Source of the DNA: Sipunculus nudus | Lineage: Eukaryota > Annelida > Sipuncula > Golfingiida > Sipunculidae | Assembly (NCBI GenBank): GCA_026874595.1 | Contig: CM049316.1 | Location: forward strand, 72,137,176 to 72,201,175 | Direction: 5' to 3' | DNA: 64,000 nt | Shown here: positions 10,561-25,092 of the stretch, piece after piece | How positions within the stretch are numbered: the first letter of the stretch is position 1 | Layout of the letters: each line of letters begins with the position of its first letter | The notes under the pieces: model-generated | Told to the model about the DNA's origin: nothing | The model's input: the letters and a program-made list of their open reading frames with translations, nothing else | Database searches by the model: none | Translations under genes and position numbers: made by a program

Positions 10561-11639
10561 TATGGTTAGAGAGGAAGAGGTCTTAAATTGTTAAGGCTTA
10601 AATATAAAATTACTGAATGTTTACGGAGGCAGAGCTCATCTCCCCGTAAGTCAATTAAAAGAAGTGAGTGGAAAATCAGTGCATGAACTACAGATATGAT
10701 AATGATTTTACAGACCACGTCATCTGTTACTTTGAAGAGATGGTATGATATTGGCCAGATGACTGTTAATTACAAACATCATTATAAGCATCATTAACTG
10801 TCATTAGAAAGGTTTTCAGACACATTAATAACTCATTTTGTTTTGTGATTCGCGCAATCGCGCCAGCCATGAGGAAAGTAACGACTTGTTTACATCCCTG
10901 TAATGTACATAAAAAATGTTTTATTCTTATATTAGCGAGTTCTTTGCAAGAAAATAACCTTTCAAATGAGGTATATCACGGTGTCATACGTAATACTGTG
11001 TCAGAGAACATTGAGTACAAATGTGGACCTATTCCCGTAATTGGCGTTTGATAACTAAAGTAGAGACCGAGTAAATTCAGTCTACTTGTATATCGTGCTG
11101 AACAGTTAAGGCTATGGCCAAGGTATTGACACTTGCTCGTTTCACAAGATTAAGTTTTATTTCTGTTGGCTGTTAAGTGTCCCGTGTGTCTTTCGTATAT
11201 CTAAAAAGTAGAATATTTTATCTGGATAATGTGACGTCCTTAAATGGACAAACATATTCGTATTTGGTCGATTATGCAAAACAGCAATCGATTTAATCGG
11301 TGAAGAAGGAAAAGGACCCATCATCGTTACATTTGATCGTGTTGCACACCACTATAATATATTAATATATATACGTAATGAAATGTTATATATATATACA
11401 GTTTGGGGTGTACCACAAAAAAATATATTTCGTAAATGAAAATCCCAAAAGAAGTTCAAAAATGGCTGCCTATGTTTCTAAGACACCTCAATCAGCTAAA
11501 CAAATGAGGGTACACTACGACAGATTAAGCAGTTTTTCCTGAGGTTCATGAATACAAATATTTTGTATACAGATATCGGGAAAATACATTTTTAGTCCAT
11601 TCATATTATGGCGATGTAATATAATCCACATGCCAACCA

Positions 11640-11760
11640 ACCATCCGTTTGTGCTGGAAGACGAACCAGAAAAAAAAATTAGAGGCTACAAATTGACTAA
11701 CAGGCTACACATTGACTTACAGACTACAAAATAACTGACCACATAACTTAGTGGGCTACC
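11640..11760. repeat. Short GGCTACAAATTGACTAAC-type triplication
   Basis: Three imperfect adjacent copies of a ~21-bp word (AGGCTACAAATTGACT, AGGCTACACATTGACT, AGACTACAAAATAACTGAC). Minor local slippage repeat. Confidence 0.5.
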
Positions 11761-11830
11761 AATCTACAAAGAGTCTACTCTTTGACTTAGAGCTTAAAGA
11801 TAAATGTAGTCTGACTAGCTGTCACATTAA

Positions 11831-13880
11831 ATTAACATGTGCAACTACAGCTTTGAAGCACTTGCATATGCCAGAACATTGCATTTTGCATCCACAGCGG
11901 GTCAGTTCTTGGCAAGATTTAGCAACAGGTTGTAATCAGTCAAGTAGGGTACCCATGTACCATCAATGTTCCTCCATCCCCAATCTCTTTGACTGAGTAA
12001 CACGGGGTTACGGACCAGACACTGGCTTATAATATGACCTGCTTGAAATGCAACTCTACTGACATGCTTTTTAAGAGCAGCACTTGTGGGGGAAAATCTT
12101 TCCATGAAATGAAAACACAGTGCTACAGCCACTAAAGCCATGGAAAAATGGTCGTGCAAATACCTTTGGTCCCATGGTTGAGGCGATTTCACGTATGGGA
12201 ATCCGGGTCTGCCGGGTCTGAGATTTCAGGCTACCTTACTGAAAGGTGTCAAAGACTATATGCGATTGTATGTATTTGTCGGCATATTTCTCTATCCAGG
12301 GCAGGATTTCTTCTCTTGCATGTGTCTGAAATGTTGTACCTGTTGATTGACGAAAAGTATAAATAAATGCTGCACCAACAGTGATAATTGCATCAGCGTC
12401 AGGCTCAACTTCGATTATCTCAGAAGATGATTTTAAGAATGGGCAATAACTGTGATTTGGAACCCTTGTGCATCAGTCAGTTTCGTGCCAGAGCAGGAGG
12501 GCCACTGTGGTTCTCATATGGAAAAAAGGTCACATGAGAGCCGTGAAAACAAGCTGCAATTATCTTTCAGTGTTTGTAAAGATTGTTTGTCTTTGGATGC
12601 TGAACAAGCTTTTCTACTCAAAAGACATAGTTTGTTCATTTAGATTGATTCTTAGAATCAACAAGAGTCTCCAAACCCCTTAATAATTCACTAACTGTGC
12701 CATCAAGAATCTCATTGCTGCCAAGTACTATGATTTCAGACGACTCTTCTTCAAAAGGGTTGGCCATTTGGTCAATCACATTTCTAAGGCACTTGACACT
12801 TGCCTGAAATCTGTTCTGTGTACTAGGGTTATCATGATGATGCTTTGTATCTACTTTTTTCCTCAATGCCTTCTTGTCAGATGGTTCAAATTGTTGTATA
12901 AGGCGACTTACCTCGGGGCCAGAAACAGTTCACCTCCTGAGAGCAGATGGATCCTTAGTCAATCCAAAGGCAGCCCCGTCTCCCTTGACAGAAGCATTGT
13001 TATGTTTATGTGCCTGATCAATGGCAATTCCAGAGAATGGCCTTTGTGTTTTGAGGACAACAAAGAATTCTTTCTTAAATTCAGCCACATGGGTTTAGCT
13101 ACTGTCGATGCTTTTCTAGTCCTGCAGGTGAATTGTAAGCCACCTGGCATAATGTATATGATCCAGAGAAAAAATGAAGGGGATCAGCGCCTCTTTTTAC
13201 AGTTGGAAATTCCCTTCCCCGTACGATCTCACTAAAAGAAAAACAAGAAGTTCCAAACGTAGCATTAAGTTCCAAAATTGGAACTGGGGTGATCTGAATC
13301 TCGTTTCGTACACCAGTCAGCAAAACAGAGAACCTGTTTCTTTCCTGCTTCAGCATCTTGCACATATCTGGATTGGGCTTTTTTCGAAAGCTGATATAAG
13401 CTGCATGAAGTAACATGGTGAGCATGTTGAGTCTTTGCTATATGAGATGCTGTTAGGAATGACTCAGCAGTTCCAGCAGTAGCAATTTCAGCCTCAGCCA
13501 AAGAACTGATCCAACCGCTGTCTTTAAATATCTCCTAGCATCTTCAATGCATTCATCTCGATATGTAAGCCTCCAAACATAATAAACATTTTACCTTCAC
13601 CGTACAATGTTGGCCAATGCAACTGAATTTGCTTGGCCTGAGCAAGCAATGGCTGAACTGCTGCAACAACTTGAATTTGACCATGATTAAGGCAATCAGT
13701 AGTTGCTTTGGCAATATTCATGGCATGTTTTATCATAGCCACAGAGTGGGCTGAGTCTGGAAAAAGAGGCATCAGTGATGATACACTTACCCAAAAATTG
13801 CAGTTCACGGCCTTCTGATGCACGGTTTGCAGCCCACGACAGATATGTTGCATTTTCAACATCTCTATGTTGAAACTCAA
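11831..13880 (-). pseudogene. Broken copy of a CXC-domain invertebrate multicopy family
   Basis: Read on the minus strand from 13880 downward, the pieces fall in the order I remember for a large uncharacterised family common in cnidarian and mollusc genomes. They include FGGLHIEM (about 13550), ATAGTAESFLTASH, an AIDQAHKHNNASVKGDG motif at about 12975-13025, then SGPEVSRLIQQFEP, NPFEEESSEIIVLGS, later LKKHVSRVAFQAGHI (about 12080), WGWRNIDGTWVPYLTD, and finally CGCKMQCSGICKC (about 11865-11905), a truncated CXC (tesmin/TSO1-like) cysteine motif. At least three in-frame stops interrupt the 12640-13140 portion. Several frameshifts occur, and the several-hundred-residue central part of the family (the acidic, PIN-like region as I remember it) is missing between 12190 and 12640. 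The 5' end is cut off exactly where the 22-bp satellite begins. Function unknown; it may be transposon-derived. Confidence 0.68.
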
Positions 13881-14177
13881 CTAATCATACCGACAGTACG
13901 CACTAATCATACATACAGCACGCACTTATCATAACTACAGCACGCACTAATCATAATAATAATAAAGTACGCATTAATCGAACCGACAGCACGCACTAAT
14001 CATACAGACAGTACGCACTCATGATACCTACAGTACGCGTTAAATAACCGAGAGCACACACTAACCATACCTACACTACGCACTAATCATACCGACAGCC
14101 CGCACTAATCATACCGATAGTACGCACAAATCATACCGTCAGTACGCACTAATCATACCGACAGTACGCACTAATCA

Positions 14178-15420
14178 TATCTACAGTACGCACTAATCAT
14201 ACCCAAAGTAGGCACTAATCATACCGACAGCACGCACTGTCATACAGAGAGTACGCACTATTCATACCTGAAGTACAGTAATGATAATTAGAGCACGCAC
14301 TGATCATACCTAGAGTAAGCTCTTATCATAAAGAGAGCACGCAATAATCAAACCTACAGTATACTAATCATGGCGAGAGCACGCACTCATTATACCTACA
14401 ATACGTACTTATCATACAGACAGCATGCACTTTTCATACCTACAGTACGCACCAATTATACCGACAGTACGCACTATTCATACCGACAGCACGCACTTAT
14501 CAAACCTACAGTATACAAAACATAACGAGAGCACGCACTAATTATACAGAGAGAACTCACTTATCATCCCGAGAGTACGCACTGTCATACAGACAGTGCG
14601 CACTAATCATACCTAGAGTCAGTAATCGTAAGGAGAGCACGCACGAATCATAGCGACAGTACGCACTAACCATACCGACAACACGCACTAATCATACATA
14701 TAGTAGGTACTAATCATACAGACAGCACGCACTAATGATGACAGTAGTACGCACTAATCATACCGATAGTACGCACTAATCATACAGAAAGAACGCACTA
14801 ATCATACCTACAGGACGCACAAATCATACCTAAAGTAGGCACTAATCATACCGACAGCATGCACTAATCACACCTACAGTCCGCAATAATCATACCGACA
14901 GCACGTACTAATCATACCGATAGTACGCCCTAATCATACCGACAGTACCCACTAATAATACCGACAATACGCACTTATCATACCTACAGTACGCACTAAT
15001 CATACCTAAAGTAGGCACTAATCATACCGACAGCACGCACTAATTATATCGACAGTACGCACTGATCATACCTACAGTTCGCACCAATTATACCGACAGT
15101 ACGCCCTATTCATACCGACAGCACACACTTATCAAACCTACAGTATACTAAACATAACGAGAGCACGCACTAATTATACAGAGAGAACTCACTTATCATA
15201 CCGAGAGTACGCAATGTCATACAGACAGTGCGCACTAATCATACCTAGAGTACAGAAATCGTAAGGAGAGCACGCACGAATCATAGCGACAGTACGCACT
15301 AACCATACCGACAAAACGCACTAACCATACATATAGTACGTACTAATCATACCGACAGCAGGCACTAATGATACCAGTAGTACGCACTAATCATACCGAT
15401 AGTACGCACTAATCATACAG
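14178..15420. repeat. 633-bp higher-order repeats, leading copies
   Basis: The variant CAGGACGCAC marks successive units at 14811, 15444, 16077 and 16710, each exactly 633 bp apart. A more diverged earlier copy, starting about 14430, is offset by 632 bp (ACCAATTATA at 14451 and 15083). Confidence 0.88.
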
Positions 15421-18400
15421 AAAGTACGCACTAATCATACCTACAGGACGCACAAATCATACCTAAAGTAGGCACTAATCATACCGACAGCATGCACTAA
15501 TCACACATACAGTACGCAATAATCATACCGACAGCACGTACTAATCATACCGATAGTACGCCCTAATCATACCGACAGTACCCACTAATAATACCGACAA
15601 TACGCACTAATCATACCTACAGTACGCACTAATCATACCTAAAGTAGGCACTAATCATACCGACAGCACGCACTAATTATATCGACAGTACGCACTGATC
15701 ATACCTACAGTTCGCACCAATTATACCGACAGTACGCATTATTCATACCGACAGCACGCACTTATCAAACCTACAGTATACTAAACATAACGAGAGCACG
15801 CACTAATTATACAGAGAGAACTAACTTATCATACCGTGAGTACGCAATGTCATACAGACAGTGCGGACTAATCATACCTAGAGTACAGTAATCGTAAGGA
15901 GAGCACGCACGAATCATAGCGACAGTACGCACTAACCATACCGACAACACGCACTAATCATACATATAGTACGTACTAATCATACCGACAGCACGCACTA
16001 ATGATACCAGTAGTACGCACTAATCATACCGATAGTACGCACTAATCATACAAAAAGTACGCACTAATCATACCTACAGGACGCACAAATCATACCTAAA
16101 GTAGGCACTAATCATACCGACAGCATGCACTTATCACACATACAGTACGCAATAATCATACCGACAGCACGTACTAATCATACCGATAGTACGCCCTAAT
16201 CATACCGACAGTACCCACTAATAATACCGACAATACGCACTAATCATACCTACAGTACGCACTAATCATACCTAAAGTAGGCACTAATCATACCGACAGC
16301 ACGCACTAATTATATCGACAGTACGCACTGATCATACCTACAGTTCGCACCAATTATACCGACAGTACGCATTATTCATACCGACAGCACGCACTTATCA
16401 AACCTACAGTATACTAAACATAACGAGAGCACGCACTAATTATACAGAGAGAACTAACTTATCATACCGAGAGTACGCAATGTCATACAGACAGTGCGGA
16501 CTAATCATACCTAGAGTACAGTAATCGTAAGGAGAGCACGCACGAATCATAGCGACAGTACGCACTAACCATACCGACAACACGCACTAATCATACATAT
16601 AGTACGTACTAATCATACCGACAGCACGCACTAATGATACCAGTAGTACGCACTAATCATACCGATAGTACGCACTAATCATACAAAAAGTACGCACTAA
16701 TCATACCTACAGGACGCACAAATCATACCTAAAGTAGGCACTAATCATACCGACAGCATGCACTAATCACACCTACAGTCCGCAATAATCATACCGACAG
16801 CACGTACTAATCATACCGATAGTACGCCCTAATCATACCGACAGTACCCACTAATAATACCGACAATACGCACTTATCATACCTACAGTACGCACTAATC
16901 ATACCTAAAGTAGGCACTAATCATATCGACAGCACGCACTTATTATATCGACAGTACGCACTGATCATACCTACAGTTCTCACTAATCATACCGCAAGCA
17001 CGCACTAATCATACCGACAGTACGCACTAATCATACCTACAGGACGCACAAATCATACCGACAGCACGTACTAATCATACCGATAGTACGCCCTAACCAT
17101 ACCGACAGTACCCACTAATAATACCTACAGTTCGCACTTATCATACCGCAAGCACGCACTAATCATACCGACAGCATGCACTAATCACACCCACAGTACG
17201 CAATAATCATACCGACAGCACGTACTAATCATACCGATAGTACGCCCTAACCATACCGACAGTACCCACTAATAATACCGACAATACGCACTAATCATGA
17301 CGATAGTACGCCCTAACCATACCGACAGTACCCACTAATAATACCTACAGTTCGCACTAATCATACCGCAAGCACGCACTAATCATACCGACAGCATGCA
17401 CTAATCACACCTACAGTATGCAATAATCATACCGACAGCACGTACTAATCATACCGATAGAACGCCCTAATCATACCGAAAGTACCCACTAATAATACCG
17501 ACAATACGCACTAATCATACCTACAGTACGCACTAATCATACCTAAAGTAGGCACTAATCATACCGACAGCACGCACTAATTATATTGACAGTACGCACT
17601 GATCATACCTACAGTTCGCACTAATCATACTGCAAGCACGCACTAATCATACCGACGGTTCGTATTAATCATACCTACAGTACACACTTATCATACCTGG
17701 AGTACGCTTTAAACATAACTAGAGCACGCATTAATCAAACCTACAGTATACTTATCATGGTGAGAGCACGCACTCATTATAACTACAATACGTACTTATC
17801 ATACAAGATATCATGCACTTATCATACCTACAGTACGCACTTATTATACCGACAGTACGCACTATTCATACCGACAGCACGCACTAATCAAAAAGAGAAC
17901 ACGCACTAATTATATCGACAGTACGCACTAGTAATACCAAGAGCACGCACTAATCATACCGACAACACGCGCTAATCATACCGAAATGGCGCAATGTCAT
18001 ACAGAAAGTACGCACTCTTAAACCGACAGCACGCACTAATCATACCGAGAGAACGCACTAATCATACCTACAGGACGCCTTAATCATAGCTACAGCACGC
18101 ACAAATCATACCGAGAGCACGTACTAATCATACCTACAGTATACTAATCATAACGAGAGCACGCACTAATCATACCGACATTACTCACCGATCATACCTA
18201 CAGTTCGCACTTATCATACGGACAGCACGCACTTATCAGACCGACAGTGCGCACTGTCACATAGGGAGTACGCACTATTTATACCTACTGTACAGTAATC
18301 ATAATGAGAGCACGCACGAAATATACTGAGAGTAAGCACTTATCATACAGACAGTACGCACTAATCATACCGACAGCACGCACTAATCATACCCAGAGCA

Positions 18401-18480
18401 CGAACTAATCATACCTACAATATACTAATCATAACGAGAGCATGCACTAATCATACCGACAGCACGCCCTAATTATAGCT
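15421..18480. repeat. 3060-bp super-unit A
   Basis: Matches 18481-21540 with a constant offset of 3060 bp; for example, lines at 16501, 17041 and 18001 recur at 19561, 20101 and 21061 with only scattered substitutions. It contains tandem 633-bp units followed by a more irregular remainder of about 1.8 kb. Confidence 0.92.
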
Positions 18481-21400
18481 ACAGTACGCACTAATCATAC
18501 CTACAGGACGCACAAATCATACCTAAAGTAGGCACTAATCATACCGACAGCATGCACTAATCACACCTACAGTACGCAATAATCATACCGACAGCACGTA
18601 CTAATCATACCGATAGTACGCCCTAATCATACCGACAGTACCCACTAATAATACCGACAATACGCACTAATCATACCTACAGTACGCACTAATCATACCT
18701 AAAGTAGGCACTAATCATACCGACAGCACGCACTAATTATATCGACAGTACGCACTGATCATACCTACAGTTCGCACCAATTTTACCGACAGTACGCACT
18801 ATTCATACCGACAGCACGCACTTATCAAACCTACAGTATACTAAACATAACGAGAGCACGCACTAATTATACAGAGAGAACTCACTTATCATACCGAGAG
18901 TACGCAATGTCATACAGACAGTGCGCACTAATCATACCTAGAGTACAGTAATCGTAAGGAGAGCACGCACGAATCATAGCGACAGTACGCACTAACCATA
19001 CCGACAACACGCACTAATCATACATATAGTACGTACTAATCATACCGACAGCACGCACTAATGATACCAGTAGTACGCACTAATCATACCGATAGTACGC
19101 ACTAATCATACAGAAAGTACGCACTTATCATACCTACAGGACGCACAAATCATACCTAAAGTAGGCACTAATCATACCGACAGCATGCACTAATCACACC
19201 TACAGTACCTAATAATCATACCGACAGCACGTACTAATCATACCGATAGTACGCCCTAATCATACCGACAGTACCCACTAATAATACCGACAATACGCAC
19301 TAATCATACCTACAGTACGCACTAATCATACCTAAAGTAGGCACTAATCATACCGACAGCACGCACTAATTATATCGACAGTACGCACTGATCATACCTA
19401 CAGTTCGCACCAATTATACCGACAGTACGCATTATTCATACCGACAGCACGCACTTATCAAACCTACAGTATACTAAACATAACGAGAGCACGCACTAAT
19501 TATACAGAGAGAACTAACTTATCATACCGAGAGTACGCAATGTCATACAGACAGTGCGGACTAATCATACCTAGAGTACAGTAATCGTAAGGAGAGCACG
19601 CACGAATCATAGCGACAGTACGCACTAACCATACCGACAACACGCACTAATCATACATATAGTACGTACTAATCATACCGACAGCACGCACTAATGATAC
19701 CAGTAGTACGCACTAATCATACCGATAGTACGCACTAATCATACAAAAAGTACGCACTAATCATACCTACAGGACGCACAAATCATACCTAAAGTAGGCA
19801 CTAATCATACCGACAGCATGCACTAATCACACCTACAGTCCGCAATAATCATACCGACAGCACGTACTAATCATACCGATAGAACGCCCTAATCATACCG
19901 ACAGTACCCACTAATAATACCGACAATACGCACTTATCATACCTACAGTACGCACTAATCATACCTAAAGTAGGCACTAATCATATCGACAGCACGCACT
20001 TATTATATCGACAGTACGCACTGATCATACCTACAGTTCTCACTAATCATACCGCAAGCACGCACTAATCATACCGACAGTACGCACTAATCATACCTAC
20101 AGGACGCACAAATCATACCGACAGCACGTACTAATCATACCGATAGTACGCCCTAACCATACCGACAGTACCCACTAATAATACCTACAGTTCGCACTTA
20201 TCATACCGCAAGCACGCACTAATCATACCGACAGCATGCACTAATCACACCCACAGTACGCAATAATCATACCGACAGCACGTACTAATCATACCGATAG
20301 TACGCCCTAACCATACCGACAGTACCCACTAATAATACCGACAATACGCACTAATCATGACGATAGTACGCCCTAACCATACCGACAGTACCCACTAATA
20401 ATACCTACAGTTCGCACTAATCATACCGCAAGCACGCACTAATCATACCGACAGCATGCACTAATCACACCTACAGTATGCAATAATCATACCGACAGCA
20501 CGTACTAATCATACCGATAGAACGCCCTAATCATACCGAAAGTACCCACTAATAATACCGACAATACGCACTAATCATACCTACAGTACGCACTAATCAT
20601 ACCTAAAGTAGGCACTAATCATACCGACAGCACGCACTAATTATATTGACAGTACGCACTGATCATACCTACAGTTCGCACTAATCATACTGCAAGCACG
20701 CACTAATCATACCGACGGTTCGTATTAATCATACCTACAGTACACACTTATCATACCTGGAGTACGCTTTAAACATAACTAGAGCACGCATTAATCAAAC
20801 CTACAGTATACTTATCATGGCGAGAGCACGCACTCATTATAACTACAATACGTACTTATCATACAAGATATCATGCACTTATCATACCTACAGTACGCAC
20901 TTATTATACCGACAGTACGCACTATTCATACCGACAGCACGCACTAATCAAAAAGAGAACACGCACTAATTATATCGACAGTACGCACTAGTAATACCAA
21001 GAGCACGCACTAATCATACCGACAACACGCGCTAATCATACCGAAATGGCGCAATGTCATTCGGAAAGTACGCACTCTTAAACCGACAGCACGCACTAAT
21101 CATACCGAGAGAACGCACTAATCATACCTACAGGACGCCTTAATCATAGCTACAGCACGCACAAATCATACCGAGAGCACGTACTAATCATACCTACAGT
21201 ATACTAATCATAACGAGAGCACGCACTAATCATACCGACAGTACTCACCGATCATACCTACAGTTCGCACTTATCATACGGACAGCACGCACTTATCAGA
21301 CCGACAGTGCGCACTGTCACATAGGGAGTACGCACTATTTATACCTACTGTACAGTAATCATAATGAGAGCACGCACGAAATATACTGAGAGTAAGCACT

Positions 21401-21540
21401 TATCATACAGACAGTACGCACTAATCATACCGACAGCACGCACTAATCATACCCAGAGCACGAACTAATCATACCTACAATATACTAATCATAACGAGAG
21501 CATGCACTAATCATACCGACAGCACGCCCTAATTATAGCT
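18481..21540. repeat. 3060-bp super-unit B
   Basis: Second full super-unit. Its first ~870 bases (18481-19350) appear identical by eye to 21541-22410 in super-unit C, and its remainder aligns with super-unit A at a 3060-bp offset. Confidence 0.92.
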
Positions 21541-23967
21541 ACAGTACGCACTAATCATACCTACAGGACGCACAAATCATACCTAAAGTAGGCACTAATC
21601 ATACCGACAGCATGCACTAATCACACCTACAGTACGCAATAATCATACCGACAGCACGTACTAATCATACCGATAGTACGCCCTAATCATACCGACAGTA
21701 CCCACTAATAATACCGACAATACGCACTAATCATACCTACAGTACGCACTAATCATACCTAAAGTAGGCACTAATCATACCGACAGCACGCACTAATTAT
21801 ATCGACAGTACGCACTGATCATACCTACAGTTCGCACCAATTTTACCGACAGTACGCACTATTCATACCGACAGCACGCACTTATCAAACCTACAGTATA
21901 CTAAACATAACGAGAGCACGCACTAATTATACAGAGAGAACTCACTTATCATACCGAGAGTACGCAATGTCATACAGACAGTGCGCACTAATCATACCTA
22001 GAGTACAGTAATCGTAAGGAGAGCACGCACGAATCATAGCGACAGTACGCACTAACCATACCGACAACACGCACTAATCATACATATAGTACGTACTAAT
22101 CATACCGACAGCACGCACTAATGATACCAGTAGTACGCACTAATCATACCGATAGTACGCACTAATCATACAGAAAGTACGCACTTATCATACCTACAGG
22201 ACGCACAAATCATACCTAAAGTAGGCACTAATCATACCGACAGCATGCACTAATCACACCTACAGTACCTAATAATCATACCGACAGCACGTACTAATCA
22301 TACCGATAGTACGCCCTAATCATACCGACAGTACCCACTAATAATACCGACAATACGCACTAATCATACCTACAGTACGCACTAATCATACCTAAAGTAG
22401 GCACTAATCATATCGACAGCACGCACTTATTATATCGACAGTTCACACTGATCATACCTACAGTTCTCACTAATCATACCGCAAGCACGCACTAATCATA
22501 CCGACAGTACGCACTAATCATACCTACAGGACGCACAAATCATACCGACAGCACGTACTAATCATACCGATAGTACGCCCTAACCATACCGACAGTACCC
22601 ACTAATAATACCTACAGTTCGCACTAATCATACCGCAAGCACGCACTAATCATACCGACAGCATGCACTAATCACACCCACAGTACGCAATAATCATACC
22701 GACAGCACGTACTAATCATACCGATAGTACGCCCTAACCATACCGACAGTACCCACTAATAATACCGACAATACGCACTAATCATGACGATAGTACGCCC
22801 TAACCATACCGACAGTACCCACTAATAATACCTACAGTTCGCACTAATCATACCGCAAGCACGCACTAATCATACCGACAGCATGCACCAATCACACCTA
22901 CAGTACGCAATAATCATATCGACAGCACGTACTAATCATACCGATAGAACGCCCTAACCATACCGACAGTACCCACTAATAATACCGACAATACGCACTA
23001 ATCATACCTACAGTACGAACTAATCATACCTTAAGTAGGCACTAATCATACCGACAGCACGCACTAATTATATTGGCAGTACGCACTGATCATACCTACA
23101 GTTCGCACTAATCATACTGCAAGCACGCACTAATCATACCGACGGTTCGTATTAATCATACCTACAGTACACACTTATCATACCTGGAGTACGCTTTAAT
23201 TATAACTAGAGCACGCATTAATCAAACCTACAGTATACTTATCATGGCGAGAGCACGCACTCATTATAACTACAATACGTACTTATCATACAAGATATCA
23301 CGCACTTATCATACCTACAGTACGCACTTATTATACCGACAGTACGCACTATTCATACCGACAGCACGCACTAATCAAAAAGAGAACACGCACTAATTAT
23401 ATCGACAGTACGCACTAGTAATACCAAGAGCACGCACTAATCATACCGACAACACGCGCTAATCATACCGAAATGGCGCAATGTCATACAGAAAGTACGC
23501 ACTCTTAAACCGACAGCACGCACTAATCATACCGAGAGAACGCACTAATCATACCTACAGGACGCCTTAATCATAGCTACAGCACGCACAAATCATACCG
23601 AGAGCACATACTAATCATACCTACAGTATACTAATCATAACGAGAGCACGCACTAATCATGCCGACAGTACTCACCGATCATACCTACAGTTCGCACTTA
23701 TCATACGGACAGCACGCACTTATCAGACCGACAGTGCGCACTGTCACATAGGGAGTACGCACTATTTATACCTACTGTACAGTAATCATAATGAGAGCAC
23801 GCACGAAATATACTGAGAGTAAGCACTTATCATACAGACAGTACGCACTTATCATACCGACAGCACGCACTAATCATACCCAGAGCACGAACTAATCATA
23901 CCTACAATATACTAATCATAACGAGAGCATGCACTAATCATACCGACAGCACGCCCTAATTATAGCT
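21541..23967. repeat. Super-unit C, lacking one 633-bp unit (2427 bp)
   Basis: The offset to B is 3060 bp up to about 22410 and 2427 bp afterwards (19981 matches 22408; 21541 matches 23968). The difference is exactly 633 bp, one complete second-tier unit, with no disturbance of the 22-bp phase. Confidence 0.9.
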
Positions 23968-24252
23968 ACAGTACGCATTAATCATATCGACAGCACGCAC
24001 TGATCATACCGACAGTACGCACTGATCACACCTACATTTGCACTTATAATACCTACAGCATGCCCTAATTATAGCTACAGTACGCATTAATCATACCGAC
24101 ACACGCACTTATCACACCGACAGAACGCACTTATCAGACCGACATTACGCATTGTCACATAAAGAGTACCCATATTTATAACCTAAGTACAGTAAAAATA
24201 ATTAGAGCACGCACTTATTATACGGACAGCACGCACTAATCATACCTACAGT

Positions 24253-24660
24253 ACGCACTAATCATACTGATAGTATGAACTAATCATACCGACGTTACGC
24301 ACTTATCATACCGACAGCACGAACTAATCATAACGAGAGCACGCAATAATCATACCTACAGTAGGCACTTATCATACCGACGGCACACACTAATTATATC
24401 GACAGTTCGCACCGATCATACCTACAGTTCACACTGATTATACCTACAGTACGCACTAATCATACTGATAGTATGAACTAATCATACCGACGTTACGCAC
24501 TTATCGTACCGACAGCACGAACTAGTCATACCGAGAGCACGCAATAATCATACCTACAGTAGGCACTTATCATACCGACGGCACACACTAATTATATCGA
24601 CAGTTCGCACCGATCATACCTACAGTTCGCACTGATCATACCGACAGCACGCACTTATCA
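24253..24660. repeat. 198-bp higher-order repeat (two copies)
   Basis: TACTGATAGTATG occurs at 24265 and 24463 with the same sequence of following variants, an offset of 198 bp or nine 22-bp units. Confidence 0.8.
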
Positions 24661-24907
24661 GACCGACAGTACGCTTTAATTATACCTACATTATGTACTA
24701 ATCATACCGACAGTACGCACTAATCATACCGAGAGCACGCACTAATCATACCTAAAGTATACTAATCATAACGAGAGCACACACTAATCATACCTAAAGT
24801 ATACTAATCATACCGACAGCACGGCCTAATTATAGCTACAGTATGCATTAATCATACCGACAGCACGAACTAATCATACCGACAGTACGCACTGATCATA
24901 CCTATGT

Positions 24908-25092
24908 TGCAACCACTGTTCTAATGACGTTCACTATTGTAATAATTATTACAATAGTGGTTGGTAAGGGCCAGTTTTTGCCAACCACTATTGTAATAAC
25001 GGTCACTATTGTAATAACTATTACAATAGTGGTTGCAAATGCAACCACTATTGTAATAATTTTTTATTACAATAGTGGTTGGTGTTGCAGGC
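24908..25092. repeat. Nested palindrome cluster, CAACCACTATTGTAAT family
   Basis: CAACCACTATTGTAATAA and its reverse complement alternate several times in under 200 bp. At least two foldbacks are present. One has 16-bp perfect arms (TTACAATAGTGGTTGG against CCAACCACTATTGTAA) around a ~16-base loop at about 24950-24995. Another encloses a TTTT loop at about 25040-25080. It forms the left edge of the 249-bp array. Confidence 0.85.

Larger units (their letters stand above)
13881..24905. repeat. 22-bp satellite array 1 with multi-level higher-order structure
   Basis: About 11 kb of head-to-tail copies of a 22-bp unit. The core is CGCACTAATCATACC, followed by a variable tail GACAGTA, GACAGCA or TACAGTA. 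Unit variants recur in fixed order, giving higher-order repeats of 633 bp (about 29 units), 3060 bp and, near the right end, 198 bp. All units keep one orientation. The left edge cuts the CXC-family pseudogene; the right edge abuts the CACTATTGTAAT array. The period is not a multiple of three, so open frames inside it show a 22-residue periodicity and are not genes. Confidence 0.97.

Noticed and set aside
12768-13413. Plus-strand frames of 155 and 79 codons
   Set aside because: They are antisense shadows of the minus-strand CXC-family pseudogene, whose motifs are recognisable.
13881-24905. CRISPR-like regular spacing of short repeats
   Set aside because: Units are head-to-tail without unique spacers, the variation lies inside the unit, and the setting is eukaryotic. 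It is a satellite.
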